Origin: Paralithodes platypus
Taxonomy: Eukaryota > Arthropoda > Malacostraca > Decapoda > Lithodidae
Assembly (NCBI GenBank): GCA_032716605.1
Contig: CM064480.1
Span: forward strand, 29,670,879 to 29,734,878
Direction of reading: 5' to 3'
Length of the DNA: 64,000 nucleotides
Below, in pieces: positions 18,984-29,281 of this stretch (within the stretch, counting starts at the first letter, position 1; each line of letters starts with the position of its first letter). The notes below the pieces were generated by a model. That model was not told the DNA's origin, did no database searches, and saw only the letters and a program-made list of their open reading frames with translations. Made by a program: the position numbers and the translations under genes.

Positions 18984-20784
18984 GACAGAGACTGGTGGGA
19001 AACTTACTCCAGGTTCTGTATAGACCCGCCGGGACCCAGCTCTGGAAAAAAAGAAAATTTCCAGGAATTAATGATCATAAGGTTAACCCAACATGTTCGC
19101 ACACAAGTGTTAAATAACCCGCCGGGTAACGAGACGCAATACTCAACGACTACAGCTCGCTACGCGGTAGGGTTCTTAAGTAAAAGATTTCAGAATATCT
19201 TAACTTGTCCAAAAGATTTATGAATACCCTCTGACATAATATAAAGACCAGCATGGCGTTTATAACTGATTTAGTCTTTCCGGTGCTGTTTGTTTCAAGA
19301 TTCAATTTTTTTGGAAAAACCCCCTTAAAAAGACGCCGGCCCCCGAATTATCTTACAGATCAAAAACTGGGAAGCCTGACAAATATTCGAGATCTGACTT
19401 CTCCCGAAGTGTCTTTTAGATCGCCGTATTGTTGAAGGCGGCGATACAAAACGTATCCCTCAATTGTCTGGTTAACTAACTGAATTGTAAATTCGTTATT
19501 CCCACCCTTCCAAGGAGCACCCGCCGGGTGTGAATATAAGTTTAAAAACGTTAACTCCAATTGTGCCTTAAATCGCCGTATGTTGAAGGCGGCGATACAC
19601 AATGCATCCCTCAATTGTCTGGTCAACTAAACTGAATTTGCAAATTCGTTCATCCCACCCTTCCAGGTTGCACCCGCCGGGTGTGATTTTAAGTTTTTAT
19701 AAAGTTAACCCCAATTGTTCCTATCCCGCTTCTTTGTAAAAGATCACCGGGGAGGGAAAACAAACAACAACAGCTTAGTTTTTATTGGCTTTGCAAAACC
19801 GGGAAAAACTACAAACAACACGTGTCCGTATGAACACTGTTAGATGGGTACAGCCATCCCGCCGGGATTCATAAGGAGCCTGAAACAGGCACCACAGAGA
19901 CGCAGTCCTGGAGAGCCACAGACACCCCCTCGCCGGGGAAACAAGCTTGTTTTAAAACCACGCGTGGCCAAAACTCGGCAACCAGCCGGGTTTTTCACGG
20001 TGTAACCGAGAAAAACCCGCCGGAAGTAACCCACCCCGTCCAGATACCATCTGAACATAACACAGGAACGAGGCGATAGCCAAAACACAACTAACGCCGG
20101 GCCCAAAATTGTCCGTGGAAATAGCCAAAGCACAACTAACCCAGGGCACATAAATACTCCGTGGAATTAGCCAATACACAACTAAACCAGGACACACATG
20201 ACACAGTAGTACATATTTATAAAATAAATCAATAACACTTGTACATGTGGCAAAGCTACGAGAGGCTGGCTAGGCCTAGGCAGACGGAAAAAGTAACATG
20301 TCGGAATATAAACAAAAAGCACTGAATTATATCACAACAGGAACCACCGCCAACACACCACTGTAGCAAACACTTCCAACCAAGGGAAGAACTGACTCGG
20401 GACCCAGAAAAAACTTCACTAAGTGAAGAAAAATACGCTGGGAACGTCAGCAAAAACAAGCTACCTCATCAGAAAGATAAAAGGAAGCAATAATAACGCA
20501 TAATGAAAGCCGCCTGCATCACAAAGCTAGCTAAATGTAAAAGTTCACAAGTCCACAACAGGACCACGAGGGTACACCCGAAATAGATGCCCCAAACGCC
20601 AGACCCAAAATACACTGCACTGCGGGTAACCAGCCCAGGACACTCCTGCTACGCATATCCTAACCTTACTCGATACATCCCGGAGTAAACAAATGAGAAA
20701 AAACTCACTAGGGACGCAACAAATGTGGAACCAGCGGAGCGTGGGGAGACACGTCCGGGCAGGCTGAGCACAGAGCAGAGAAGG
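18984..20784 (-). repeat. DIRS 1 leader with tandem repeats
   Basis: No gene is seen. Two tandem units of about 150 bp (19419-19568 and 19569-19716) each hold a hairpin ATCGCCG..CGGCGAT, CATCCCTCAATTGTCTGGT and CACCCGCCGGGTGTGA. A second array of about 45-bp units at 20075-20195 repeats ATAGCCAAAACACAACTAA three times. Such arrays may regulate transcription of the element, but that is a guess. Confidence 0.7.
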
Positions 20785-21089
20785 AAGAATGACGCCTGAG
20801 TCACCGTCTGGTCAAAGATCCACACAAGTACATCCACGATATTATGGAAAGCTTATTGAATAGTTATTCTTATTTTCTTTTTGTTTTTAATTTTTACGAA
20901 GTTTTTTCGTAGTGAGAACCCAATTCATAATGACTGAAGCCATGAGTGAGGTCGCGTGCGCTCATGATGAAGGCTCCTCAAATTTGTTATGCTCTGCGCG
21001 GTAGATTCAAACTACGGCGGATGAGTGTTTGAAGAGGATGCCTTATGTAATAGGCATGTTCGTCAATGATGGAGGGGCCACTAATAAAT
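20785..21089 (-). repeat. DIRS 1 inverted terminal repeat, high-coordinate copy
   Basis: It is the inverse of 11475-11790. The outermost bases GGAGGGGCCACTAATAAAT differ from the other end and recur only in the internal complementary region. Confidence 0.85.
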
Positions 21090-21162
21090 ATACCTGTGCC
21101 AAATTTCATTTAAATTGAAAGTAAGACCTGGAAGTTTGTAATTAACCGGTCGGTCCCCTTAA
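21090..21162 (+). mobile_element. TTAA element family B, right arm
   Basis: This 73-bp arm ends TTAACCGGTCGGTCCCC then TTAA (21142-21162), the exact inverse of 10610-10630. Confidence 0.8.
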
Positions 21163-21234
21163 GCCATTTTGGTCAAATTGCTTGATACTGAAGGGTACAT
21201 TTATGGTAAAACCCTCTGGTACAGTAGGGGTTAA
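21159..21234 (+). mobile_element. TTAA MITE family C, right arm
   Basis: It ends CTGGTACAGTAGGGGTTAA, matching the copy at 46941 (read on the minus strand, CCGGTACAGTAGGGGTTAA). The BEL gag frame resumes directly after the TTAA at 21231-21234. Confidence 0.8.
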
Positions 21235-21656
21235 GGTCCATTGAGACCCTACAAGTTACCCTTCATGAAGCTAGTGTGGCGATTCTTATGAATAAGCTGC
21301 CATCCCCACTAAAGGAGACTTTAAAAAGAACTTTAGGTGATGACAGTCTGGACATAGAAAGGTTTGTACAGGCTTACCAGACAAGGGTCTTTAACCTGGA
21401 AAGTGTAGCAGAACGGACTACAACACACATACCAGGAGCTTCAGCATCCTTTACGGTGCAGGAGGCCTCAGTGCTGAGTAAATGTTTTAAGTTGTGCGAT
21501 GGGGCACATATATGGCTTAAGTGTCTAAGATACAAGACCAGTGTTCTAAAAGTAAAACATGCAAAACAGCTCAACCTTTGCACTGGGTGCTTATCCTCAG
21601 ACCACTGGAGCAATAGCTGGGTAAGCTCTAACATCCGTGACTGCAAGTTGTCATAA
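21235..21656 (+). pseudogene. BEL/Pao gag, third piece with zinc knuckles
   Basis: This continues gag from 9879 in register. It contains VAILMNKLPSPLKETLKRTL and RFVQAYQTRVFNLE, typical of BEL gag. Two degraded Cys/His knuckles follow (CFKLCDGAHIWLKC, then CTGCLSSDHWSN). A stop ends the frame at 21654. Confidence 0.85.
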
Positions 21657-22345
21657 CAGACACTACCATATCCTCTGTCAGTCCCGATCTTAATGGGATG
21701 GTCAGAAGAATGAGCAGAAACCTTAAAAGGTAACAAGGAGCAAGACGCAAACTACCACGATGTCTGTGTCTTCAAAGAAGACCAGTATTATCCTCCCAAC
21801 TGTTATTCTGCCAACAGTAAAGGAACCAAGAAGAACAGTCAAGATGCATACGCTGCTGGATCAGTGCTCACAGCGCATCTTCATCCTAAATTCCACTCTA
21901 GACTCTATCCAATATGAAAAATTGGGTGTTGAAGATCTAGAGTTGCGAGGGTTTACCGGAGCATGTGAGAGAAAAAGTATCCAGTAGTGTCCTTCAAGTA
22001 CAAGTTCCGGGGTAGAAATTATCCTCTACAAGCAGTTGTGGTAGAAACTCTCCCAGATCATAAAGGATCGGAATGCCTTGAAGTCGACATGAAGGTCTTG
22101 CGAAGCAAAGGCTACAAATTAGCAGATCCTCAAATGACACAGACATCTCAACTGGACTTGTTGGTTGGGGCCGATCATTATTATGACTTGGTGCGGCCAG
22201 GGTACAAGAAAGAGGGTGACATAATTCTCTTGCCCACTAAATTTGGCTATGCACTAAGTGGCTCCTGCCATAACGACAAGTCTAGTGCCCAAGTTGAAGT
22301 AGTTACAATATTGAAAGTTGCAGTCACCCCGATGGATCAACACAA
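21657..22345 (+). pseudogene. BEL/Pao protease region
   Basis: Frames at 21760-21987 and 21987-22345 are joined by a one-base shift. The retropepsin-like site reads LLDQCSQRIFI, where active BEL proteases have D-S/Q-G, so a catalytic-loop Gly is replaced by Cys. Downstream come LDLLVGADHYYDLV and LLPTKFGYALSG, the second conserved block of this domain, then the connection to the reverse transcriptase (VAVTPMDQHKR), where the host sequence is interrupted at about 22350. Confidence 0.8.
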
Positions 22346-22349
22346 GAGA

Positions 22350-23245
22350 TGTATTGGATGTCTAAAAATGCGGATGCGCGGATGCGGATATAAAACAATT
22401 TTTTTAATCGTGGCTACAGATGCGGATATTAAAAATGCAGATGCAGATGCGGATATCTGATGATTATCCTCGTGGATGCGGATACGGATGCGGATGTGGA
22501 TTTTGTTTTTTAAATGTGTATGATATGCATTTTAAATTGTTACCTACGACTTTCAGCCACTTAAGTCTAACTTAATATTGAATAAATTAACACACAGTCA
22601 TGAAGAAGCATGAACTATGAAGATAAAAAAACACTTCATGGAGATTTCACATATCTATTCCACAGAAAACCAATACAGTTTGGGTTTATCACAAACCCTT
22701 GTCAATTGGTACTAAATCAATACCAATTGACACAGGTTTGTGATAAGCCGAAACTGTATTGGTTTTCTGTGGATAAATAATATGAAATCTCCATGAAATT
22801 GTTTTTTTATCTTCAAACTTAATAACTTATGTGTTACCAGGATGCGTAACGGTGACCCAAGTCGTCATGCATCCCACCAACCACTCTCCTCAACCTCCAC
22901 CCTTTGGAAAGTGGTAAAGTTAAATCAAATGTTGATAAATGCAACTTAAATTGAAGTTAGTACTGTATATATGCCATTATGCATGATGCATAGTTGATCA
23001 GAATGACATTTGCCGTGGATCTGAGACAGAACAAAAATACTAGAATAAAAATATACAGAAGATTTCATATCCTCATTCTAAGAGCGCGGATGCAGATGCG
23101 GATGTTAAATTTACAAAAAATGTGGATGCGGATGTTACTTGCATTGCAAATGCGGATGCGGAATTGCGGATGCAGCTGCGGATTTTGTAAAAAAAAAAAA
23201 AAAAAAAAAATGCGGATACTTTGCGGTTGCGGATATTTGGTATAT
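22350..23245 (+). mobile_element. Element with terminal GCGGAT arrays
   Basis: Both ends (22365-22505 and 23089-23235) consist of degenerate repeats of GCGGATGCGGAT in the same orientation, with interspersed A/T runs including A21 at 23189-23209. Between them lie AT-rich DNA and a long palindrome. No open frame has family resemblance. It interrupts the BEL pol junction. I do not recognise the superfamily. Confidence 0.5.
22617..22818. repeat. 200-bp near-perfect palindrome
   Basis: The left arm (GAAGATAAAAAAACACTTCA, ATGGAGATTTCA, then CCACAGAAAACCAATACAG) is mirrored on the right (CTGTATTGGTTTTCTGTGG, then TGAAATCTCCAT and TTTTTTATCTTC). The loop is about 13 nt around 22712-22724. It is a stand-alone foldback element or the core of the GCGGAT element. 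Confidence 0.8.
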
Positions 23246-23276
23246 CTCTAATCATTACACATCCTCGGGATCATAT

Positions 23277-23580
23277 AATTTGTTAGTAGTCTTGGAAAAT
23301 CCAACGTCAAGGCTATTAACCTAATTGCAATGACGACTTGTCTATTTTGACTGCTATGTCGTCATTCCAACCGCGGTTAAAAGGAAAACGTCTAGAGTCT
23401 ACTCCTTATCTTGCTCTAGGAGACGTTGTACATTAACCAAAACTACCACCGAAGGTGAAAAAAGCATAGAAGAGAAGAAAAAGGGGTTTACCTTAGTTAC
23501 CGCTTAAGGCCCATCCCGTGTTCCGTCATGTGCAGATCCCTGTCGAACGTGCGCATGAGCGACCCTCTCTTGTCAGCATT
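23277..23580 (+). repeat. DIRS 2 inverted terminal repeat, left
   Basis: It is the inverse of 30916-31200. Shared blocks: GTAGTCTTGGAAAATCCAAC, GACGACTTGTCTATTTTGAC, CTCTAGGAGACGTTGTACA and CATGAGCGACCCTCTCTTG. Confidence 0.85.
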
Positions 23581-24086
23581 TTTTCACGCGCTCCATTGAA
23601 TGAAGTCGCTTTTGTTGTGCTCCTTTAATTCACCCTGTTTAGGTTCGTTTCGGCTTATCTGGCCTTCTTTTTTGTTAGACAGATGTTACGTGATCTAGGG
23701 CACACGTAAATGGGCTCCTAAGTGTGTATAATGGAGACGCGTGTGGAAATAGCCTACCGAAGGTACGGGGGCGCCTGGTGTTCCTCGTATATGTTTTTCA
23801 TTCTTCTCTTTTCATATTCTTTTTTCCTGTTAGTCTGGGCATAGTTTAGCTTTTAGCTTAATTTAGCCTAGCTCGTTTTCTCATTCAGGAATTGCTATGC
23901 CCCTATGAGTTTTCATTTTTTCAAAAGCCTAGGTGTACCGTTGGTAAACAATCTGAGATTTCGTTGGTGGCGGTGCTGTTTGTAGAGTTTGTGTCGGCCG
24001 CATTATTAGCGTTATTCCCGAGTCCCCCCTTTCGAGTCCTTCACTGTGTCTCAAGGGCCTGGGTGACAGGTGGTTCGTGATACTCC

Positions 24087-24272
24087 AGGGGTACCCCACG
24101 GGGGCCCCTCCTTCACACCACAGGGTTTTTCGCCCCTGACACATTCTCTGCTCACGGCTAGGCCACCCTTTTTCTCACCAGTTTCATTTACTGGTTTTTG
24201 TTTTCTCTTCCTGTTTCACCTCCATCCTTTCATAGTCTTTTGCCCAATCCAGGGGTACCCCACGGGGGCCCC
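24087..24272 (+). repeat. Duplicated palindromic block in DIRS 2 leader
   Basis: CCAGGGGTACCCCACGGGGG followed by CCCCT occurs at about 24086-24110 and again at about 24248-24272. Each copy contains the palindromes GGGGTACCCC and GGGGGCCCC. The sequence between holds no recognised gene. Confidence 0.75.
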
Positions 24273-24547
24273 TGTTTGTGCGAAACCACCCTCCCTGCCA
24301 CTTCTCCTCATGGGCTTTGCTCTATCTCTGTGGGTTGGGCGGTTCCTGGGGATGTGCCTCCTCTCCCCTGGTGTGTCTTCCTTGCCTCTCCCTTTACCGG
24401 TTGAGTCAGGATAAATTCAAGGAAGACACTGCTCAGCTTGATGGCCATCATTGCTTGGAGTTCATAAGGAGATGACGCATTTTTTGTGGCCTTTTTTGGT
24501 ATTCCCTAGACGCTCCTCTCGCTTTTTCGGCGCCGGACCATCTCGGC

Positions 24548-24695
24548 CGGTCCCGCAAATTTGCGGGGCTCGATTCGGTCCTCTGGGACGTTTCGGCTCC
24601 CCCCCAATTTGCGGAGATCGTTGGGGGGTCCCGCAAAATTGCGGGAGGGTGGTGTCGGTACGGTTATGCCTCCATTGGCCCGCAAATTTGCGGTA
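24548..24695 (+). repeat. Cluster of CCGCAAATTTGCGG palindromes
   Basis: Four related palindromes lie in 150 bp upstream of gag: CCCGCAAATTTGCGGGG, CCAATTTGCGGAG (half), CCCGCAAAATTGCGGGAGG and CCCGCAAATTTGCGGTAA. They could be sites for a dimeric DNA-binding protein or form RNA hairpins in the leader. Confidence 0.7.
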
Positions 24696-24920
24696 ATAGT
24701 TGGCTTTCACTATTGACTTTTTTTATGTCATCTTGTTGCCTGATACTATATTGGTGTATGCACTTTACTGGTGTTATAGGCCCTGCATGTAAGATGTTGA
24801 GCGGTGGTTAACACTTTCTCCATCTTTGCAGGTTCTGCTAGTGCTCTTCCGCCTCGGCCGCCCTCCTCACCTACCTCTGTGCTCCCAGTTTAGGGTGAGT
24901 ACGGATACCTGTTTGCATGT

Positions 24921-25652
24921 GTGTTCCTGTTTCCCCATGCTCCTTCCCTGGTCCTTCTTGGACATTCTCTCCACTTACTCCTTCGACGTGCTGATTATGG
25001 TGTGTGTTCTTCAAGTGCAGGTAGGCTGCCTTGCTTTCGCCTTGGTTGTCGCTCCCCGTGCTTGGAGAGCCACAAGTCCTGCTTGCGCCACTCGCTCTGT
25101 GTGTCCTCTACGGCCTACCTCCCTGCTCTGTGTGGCACGTGTCTGGCCCTGGTGGTTGTGCTGCTCCATGGCCCTGGTTCCTCGGCGGCGGCTGTGGCCT
25201 CTGCTTCCCTTCCGTCGGTGTGGACGATGGTCTCCCGCCACATTAGGACTGTGGGCCACCGTTCCCCGGCCTTTGTTGCCGACCGGATCCGCGTCGCCCT
25301 GGGTATCCCTGACCCGACTGAAGGCTGTTCACCTGGCCCTCTCCCTGCTCGGGCCCTCTCCCCTGGGTCCCGCGGCCGGTCGTCCCATCGTCGGGGGCTT
25401 CCCCAGCTCCGTCCACGCTCTCGCTCGCCTCGTCGTCCGTCCTCTACTGCCCCTCGTCGTCCTCCTGATCGCCTTGACGACGCCCATCGCCCTCGTCATG
25501 GTTCTCGCCCTGAGGCCGGGGTTAGCGGCTCTGCCCCTGTGCGCCCTCCCCTGGCCTCTACGGATAGGGGCTTTACTCCCTTCCGTCCGCTTCCCCAGCC
25601 CAGACGACTTCCTCTTACGTTGTCCTCTCCGCGCGCGGTTGTCATGCTGTAG
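24921..25652 (+). pseudogene. DIRS 2 gag, N-terminal part
   Basis: This 243-codon frame has scattered Cys residues (CRSPCLESHKSC, then CGTC) near residues 45-85 and a following Arg/Ser/Pro-rich stretch (RPRSRSPRRPSS), the same layout as gag of DIRS 1. Upstream exons or frames cannot be resolved. A frameshift separates it from the next part. Confidence 0.5.
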
Positions 25653-26064
25653 CTGGCCCTCTGCTCCCTCCTCCTACACTGTCCGGGAGGGTCCGCCTGG
25701 ATGTCGTTGCTTCTCCTACTTCACCTGCTTCAGTGCCTATTCTTCCTTCACGGTCTCGTCCCACGGTGGAGGTCCCTCCCTCCTCCGCCTCGGTGTCGGG
25801 CCGCCCTGTTATCTCAGCCCCGGGGATCCTTGCTCTGTTTCCCCCCGCGGCTCCTTCTGGCCTCCTTTCACCCGGCCAGCCTTCCCACTCCCGTCGTCCT
25901 GCTCCTCCTCATTCTTCTCTTCCTGACCTTCACTTACCGTCTCGCCAGGGGGGTACCCCTCCTCTTGCCTCGGTGGGGTTTCGCGAGGTGCTGTTTCCCC
26001 CTAGGCCGTTCGTGATCGGGGACGAGTCCCTCAACGGCGACACAACTGTCGTCGCTCGCCTTCC

Positions 26065-27343
26065 TTGGGCCGCGACGCTGCTGGTTTGTGTCGTGGGTCT
26101 CGCTCCCGCTCACGCTCGCCCCTGCGGGCCGACCAATCTTGGGGGAGGTCGCCTCTCTCGGATCGATTGTCGGCTATGCAGGGCTGGGTTGTGTCACGCA
26201 TCGACGGGCGCTTGGAGTCGATGCAAGACTCCCTCTTCTCGCGCTTCTTGGCGGTGACTCACCCTCAGCGCCTCACCCTACATACCCCTGCTACGGTCCC
26301 CCTCCCTTCTGCAGGCCTACGCTCTGGTCAGACTTCAGCCGCCCTGACATCCTTCCGGCTGTTCAGTCCCTGGCTGTGTTGACGGGTCTGTCCTCATGTG
26401 GGACATGTTTGTGCGACGCCAGTACGCCTGGCTTAGCCATCATATTCGGTCACCCTCTCCCATTGGAGGCCTGGTTTGCTGAGGCCTTCGACTTCCCACA
26501 CCGATCCGTCGACGGGTCTCCTTCAGTCCCTCCCCCGGAGTCATCACTGATTTTGCCTCCTCTTGTGTCTGTCGGCGGGTTGGACGGCGCGTTCTCGTCC
26601 TGGATAAGCGCGCCCGTTCTTTAACTTTGTTCTATTGCTACCCCGTTCTTCTCTCACCCGGATCAGCCCTCTGTCGCCAAGGATTTTCCCTTGCGACAGA
26701 GGGTGACGGACTTATTGTCTTGTCTTTAGGTTCCCTCCAGACGTCTGTTCACCACCTGCGGCTTTTCGAGGCGTCTGCGCCAGGCGATCTTCGCGAGGGT
26801 TTGGACCGCGTTCAGCGGATCCACCTTCGGCTCGCGGTGTCTTTGGTTCCCGGGCTGAAGGCCGTTTTGTGCGCGGCAACTCGGCAACGCCCGACGGTAC
26901 GGTCCTCGTTCTGCCGGCCGGCCCCCTTGGATATTCGTCAGGGTTTGTTGTCCTCTGCGCTATATACGTCGTTTTTTTTAAGCAGGATGCTTGGAAATGC
27001 TACGCTTCTCTGTCGGCGGCCCCTGCTTCCGACACGCGACGACGCGCTGTGTCGTTGCGGACCCTGCTTACGTCACGCACCGACGCGCTGTGTCGCGCGC
27101 GGGGTCTTCTCAGTCCCGTCCTTCTGCCGATCCTCTTCGGGGTGCTGCTGCAAGTGTTGCCGCCTTGCACGGGCGCAGGACTGGGACGTTGCAGGCCAGT
27201 GCGTCGGTTCCGCCTCGCACTTCTGTTCTTGCCGCTTTCATCCCCGCCGTGTCGGGGCTGGCCGGCCTTCCACTTCCGGCCGCCCTTCGACGGGGTCAGC
27301 CCCGCGACGGCCTGGGGTAGGGGTGGCCCGCCCTTTTCGATGA
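26065..27343 (+). pseudogene. DIRS 2 gag, middle and C-terminal parts, frameshifted
   Basis: Frames at 26065-26382 (RGSRSRSRSPLR, then a helical stretch RIDGRLESMQDSLFSRF), 26088-26624 and 26627-27343 each carry part of the signal. The composition is A-poor throughout. No enzyme motif is visible. The boundaries between frames are not resolved. Confidence 0.4.
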
Positions 27344-27496
27344 GGTTGGGAGGGGGTAGAGGAGGTCAACGTGGCGCTCATGCCCGCACGGCCCGTACCG
27401 GGGGTACCTCCACGTCAACACAATGTGTAGGTTCTCTGGGTCGGCCTCCTTATTCTCCTTCTCGCCTGGCCGACCGGGTCGCTCCCCTCCTCTCGG

Positions 27497-28555
27497 GTGC
27501 TCCCTCGGGTTGTTTTCGCCCTTGCGCCCCTCGGTGGCCGCGAGGGACGTTGGGGGCGGCGGGTTGCGCGGAGGGGTCTCACCTGGAGGTGGACGTCCAG
27601 ACCCCCACTCCGCGCCGGCCCATCTCTTCAGAGGTGGCCCACGTGTTCACTTCCATGCCCGATCTGGGTAGAGTCGAGGGAGTTGACCGCCGGTCACCCG
27701 GTTTTCCTCTCCCGTGTCTTTCTGGTACCGTCGCCGAACTGCGACGCGACTGCAGATCGACCGGTGGTGGATCTGTCGGCCCTCAACGGGCACATCGTGC
27801 ACACACGGTTTCGGATGCTGCCGGTACCCCTGGTACGCCTGGCCCTGCGCCCTCTGTCGTGGGTAGTGTCGCTGGCCCTCCAGGATGCGTCTTGGCTCGT
27901 TCCTCTCCATCCTCGCTTCCAGCGATTCTTGGCCATTCGGACTTCCGATCGTGTGTTCCTGTTCGACGGCCTTCCCTTCGGTCTCCACATCGCGCCGCGG
28001 ATCTTCTCTGCACTGGTGGGGCAGGCTCTGGGTCCTCTCCTCAGGAGCGGGCTCCAGATCCTGTTTTCCTTGGCCGATTGGTTGGTAGTTTCCGAAGCCC
28101 TAGGACTGGGCATTGGCGACGCCCTCCCAGTCGTTCGCAACATCGCACGGTTAAGGTTCCCCTTCGATGTTCCCAAGTCACGCTTGACCCTGTCGCGTGT
28201 CGTACCATGGGTCGGTCTCGCATGGGTTTTGTCCGGCGCTACGGTGACCAGGGGTCTGCCGGCCGCGGTGCACCTTCGGTGGAAGGTCTTCGCCGTGTTG
28301 CACTCGGTCTCCCTCCCGGGGTGGCTCTGGGACTCGTTCGTGGGTTCGCTGCATTGGGCCGCTCTGCCCCTTCCCTTAGGGAGCCTCTGGCTACGCCGCC
28401 TCCTCCTCATGGGCACCGCAGTGTTTCCGTTGCCCCTATGGATCGGCTCCTGCCGCTCACGCGTACCGTTCGCAGATGCTTCGGTCGCTGGGTTGCTCGG
28501 GGCTCGCTCTCTGCGGCTGTGCCCTGGACCGCCCCCCCGCCGACGGTGTGGGTAG
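27497..28555 (+). pseudogene. DIRS 2 reverse transcriptase, active site altered
   Basis: The order of motifs matches DIRS 1: RPVVDLSALNGHI (89-100), VVSLALQDASWLVPL (motif A) and GLPFGLHIAPRIF (158-170), then LFSLADWLVVSE (motif C). Ala127 (codon GCC at 27875-27877) replaces the motif A Asp. Ser191-Leu-Ala193-Asp replaces YLDD (GCC at 28073-28075). With both Asp changed, no polymerase activity is expected. A frameshift follows before RNase H. Confidence 0.85.
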
Positions 28556-29281
28556 CCACAGATACGTCGAGCGAGGTTGGGTGAGGTTCCCGATCGGACC
28601 TGGGACGTCCAATTCCCGGCAGATGGGTGGGTCTCCCTCCACTTACCCGTCTATGCCCTCGGACTGTTGGTTCCTTTGTTCTTCCTGCGGGACCACGCGC
28701 TGGCCCTTCGGGGTAAGTCGGTGGCCTTCGGGTTGGACACTCAGACAAGCTGTCCACTGTTTCCTAATGCGGGGGTCCTCCAGGTCGTTGACTCTATTGG
28801 GGGTCTCGGTGGAGTTGTTCTTCCTCGTGGACCGACACCCCTTCTCCTTGCATGCCTCCTCCCTGCCCGGGCCTGCCACCCTGTGGGCGGCCGCCCTGTC
28901 GAGAGGGCAGGGCGTTCTTGTAGAATGGGCGATGAAACGGACTGTGTTCGCCGACCTCGCAGCTTCCTGAGGTGTTCCGGAGGTCGCCTTGTTCGCATCG
29001 GGGATGCCGCGCCAGTTGCCTCTGGACCTCTCCCTCCGGCCTCGCGCTCCGGGGGGGGTCCGGACGCTTTCATGGTAGCCTGGTACAGGTGGCGGTTGAT
29101 ATACATCTTTCCGCCACCAGACGCGCTGTTGATGTGCCCAGTCCTCGCGAGGCTGCGGCTGTACCACGGCTGCGTCTGGCTCCTCGCGCCTCTGTGGCCG
29201 GCACGGGCTTGGTACGCCTGGTTGCCGCGGTGGTGCCCGAGTCCGGTCCCTCTACCTGTCTCTGGCTTCCACTTGGGCTAG
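28502..29281 (+). pseudogene. DIRS 2 RNase H and DIRS C-terminal domain, frameshifted
   Basis: Pieces in three frames: TVWVATDTSSEVG (first RNase H Asp is Ala, GCC at 28555-28557), KSVAFGLDTQTS (Asp kept), LHASSLPGPATLWAAALSRG (last Asp is Ala, GCC at 28890-28892), then GGPDAFMVAWYRW (Asp is Ala, GCC at 29078-29080), IFPPPDA and LAPLWPARAW. The layout equals DIRS 1 residues 364-590. Confidence 0.8.

Larger units (their letters stand above)
11433..21089 (-). mobile_element. DIRS element 1, complete architecture
   Basis: DIRS elements use a tyrosine recombinase instead of an integrase and are flanked by inverted repeats. Here inverted ends (11433-11800 and 20785-21089), an internal complementary region joining copies of both ends (11855-11970), gag, reverse transcriptase/RNase H and tyrosine recombinase are all present. 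The element is inserted in family B without a visible target duplication, as expected for DIRS. It is interrupted in gag by two family A MITEs but otherwise has long intact frames, so it is young. Confidence 0.9.

Noticed and set aside
27694..28416. 240-codon minus-strand frame over DIRS 2 RT
   Set aside because: It is an Arg-rich antisense shadow of the GC-rich, A-poor RT gene.
26869..28584. 571-codon + frame as a gene
   Set aside because: Most of it lies out of frame over gag and RT of DIRS 2; only its last 15-20 residues (RNase H start) match the element after a frameshift.
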